Assembly: GCF_001523745.2 (NCBI RefSeq)
Contig: NZ_CP013387.1
Coordinates: 2,666,001-2,730,000 of the forward strand
Direction of reading: 5' to 3'
DNA from: Burkholderia mayonis
Lineage (GTDB): Bacteria > Pseudomonadota > Gammaproteobacteria > Burkholderiales > Burkholderiaceae
DNA: 64,000 bases
The translations under genes and the position numbers were made by a program. This document shows, in pieces, positions 63,158 to 64,000 of the stretch (within the stretch, counting starts at the first letter, position 1; each line of letters starts with the position of its first letter). Below the pieces are notes generated by a model. It was not told the origin of the DNA, made no database searches, and was given only the letters and a program-made list of their open reading frames with translations.

Positions 63158-64000
63158 TCAACGCACGGCTGCCGCGCCGATCGATGCGAGCGCCGCCTCG
63201 ATCGCGCCCGCGAGCCGCTCGACGATCGCGCCGATCTGCTGCGCGGTGCAGATGAACGGCGGCGCGAGCAGGATATGATCGCCCGAATCGCCGTCGGCGG
63301 TGCCGCCCATCGGATACACCATCAGCCCGCGCCGCATCGCTTCGCGCTTGACGATCGCGTTGAGCTTCAGTTGCGGCTCGAACGGCGCCTTCGTGTCGCG
63401 CTCGCGCACGAGCTCGACGCCGACGAACAGCCCGCGGCCGCGCACGTCGCCGACGTGCGGATGATCGGCATAGCGCTCGCGCAGCAGCGCACGCAGTTGC
63501 TCGCCGCGCGCCTTCACGTTGTCGAGCAGCCGATCCTCGGCGATCACGCGCTGCACTTCGAGCGCGGCCGCGCATGCGGTCGCGTGGCCGATATACGTGT
63601 GGCCGTGCTGAAAGAAGCCCGAACCGCCGACGATGGTCCGGTAGATCTCGTCGCTGACGAGCGTCGCGCCGATCGGCTGATAGCCGGCACCGAGCCCTTT
63701 CGCGATCGCCAGGAGGTCGGGTGCGACGCCGTCCTCTTCGCATGCGAACAGATGGCCGGTGCGCCCCATCCCCGACATGATCTCGTCGAGGATCAACAGG
63801 ACACCGTACTTGTCGCACACCGCGCGGATCTTGCGGAAATACTCGCGCACGGGCGGCACCGCGCCCGCCGTCGCGCCGACGACCGTCTCCGCGACGAACG
63901 CCGCGACCGTATCCGGCCCGAGCGCGAGAATCTTGCTTTCGAGTTCGTCGGCAAGACGTTGCGCGAACGCCGCTTCGCTTTCGTCCGCGCGCTGCTCGCG
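63158..64000 (-). CDS. class III PLP-dependent aminotransferase, partial (N-terminus beyond window)
   Basis: 281 residues of the C-terminal part; the reading frame is open to the right edge. LLILDEIMSGMGRTG carries the PLP Asp, and LLAIAKGLGAGYQPIGA has the Schiff-base Lys. HGHTYIGHATACAAALEV and VGDVRGRGLFVGVELV are family marks. This class transfers amino groups from omega-amines, amino acids or diamines. Substrate not determinable without the N-terminal half. Confidence 0.9.
   Translation of the reverse strand, partial: REQRADESEAAFAQRLADELESKILALGPDTVAAFVAETVVGATAGAVPPVREYFRKIRAVCDKYGVLLILDEIMSGMGRTGHLFACEEDGVAPDLLAIAKGLGAGYQPIGATLVSDEIYRTIVGGSGFFQHGHTYIGHATACAAALEVQRVIAEDRLLDNVKARGEQLRALLRERYADHPHVGDVRGRGLFVGVELVRERDTKAPFEPQLKLNAIVKREAMRRGLMVYPMGGTADGDSGDHILLAPPFICTAQQIGAIVERLAGAIEAALASIGAAAVR

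Overview
The window is high-GC, densely coded DNA that looks like a Burkholderia chromosome, most likely a replicon of the B. pseudomallei/thailandensis group. This rests on an HKF-ending Burkholderia porin, a B. cepacia-type family I.2 lipase, an HpnN hopanoid transporter next to MlaA, a YejABEF importer, a type VI VgrG end and a type III effector/chaperone pair. The species call is inference from remembered protein families; no database was searched.

1-12.7 kb is a mixed accessory stretch. It holds the end of a vgrG with a short DUF4123 adaptor, an alpha/beta hydrolase, an ABM-fold protein, and an orphan type III effector of the Shigella OspC family with its chaperone. These are followed by a periplasmic thioredoxin-like protein, a 15-copy 9-bp tandem repeat, and a group II intron inserted exactly after the stop codon of a porin gene. 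A cupin protein, a Tat-type amidase and a small exported protein follow. 12.7-13.6 kb is the wreck of an RND efflux pump gene.

13.6-30.1 kb lies wholly on the minus strand and reads as one uptake route. In transcription order it is tonB, exbB, exbD, exbD, a TPR protein, an XRE-cupin regulator, a large TonB-dependent receptor ending in a clear terminator, yejA-yejB-yejE-yejF, then a TldD-like and a PmbA/TldE-like protease gene. The genes from yejB to pmbA overlap one another. The likely job is import and intracellular processing of a peptidic compound; the substrate is unknown.

31.2-37.5 kb carries a Cache-domain histidine kinase with a LuxR-type regulator, an mlaC-like gene, a heme-oxygenase-like (HDO/TenA) protein that probably starts at TTG, and a membrane PAS-GGDEF-EAL protein.

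37.8-58.2 kb is a biosynthetic cluster, all on the minus strand and mostly with overlapping start/stop codons. It encodes an AT-ACP protein, a 2139-residue megasynthase (FabL-type enoyl reductase, KS, KS-like/CLF, KR, DH), a P450 fused to KR and DH-like domains, a flavin monooxygenase, a LolD-like ATPase, an FtsX/LolC-like permease, a LolA-like periplasmic protein, an outer-membrane barrel protein, a DUF4345 membrane protein, a phosphopantetheinyl transferase and a lipase. I read it as a PUFA-synthase-like machine that makes an oxidised lipid or polyketide and sends it to the cell envelope.

58.8-64 kb carries hpnN and mlaA (lipid transport, + strand), then a carboxymuconolactone decarboxylase-like gene and a class III aminotransferase that runs off the window end.
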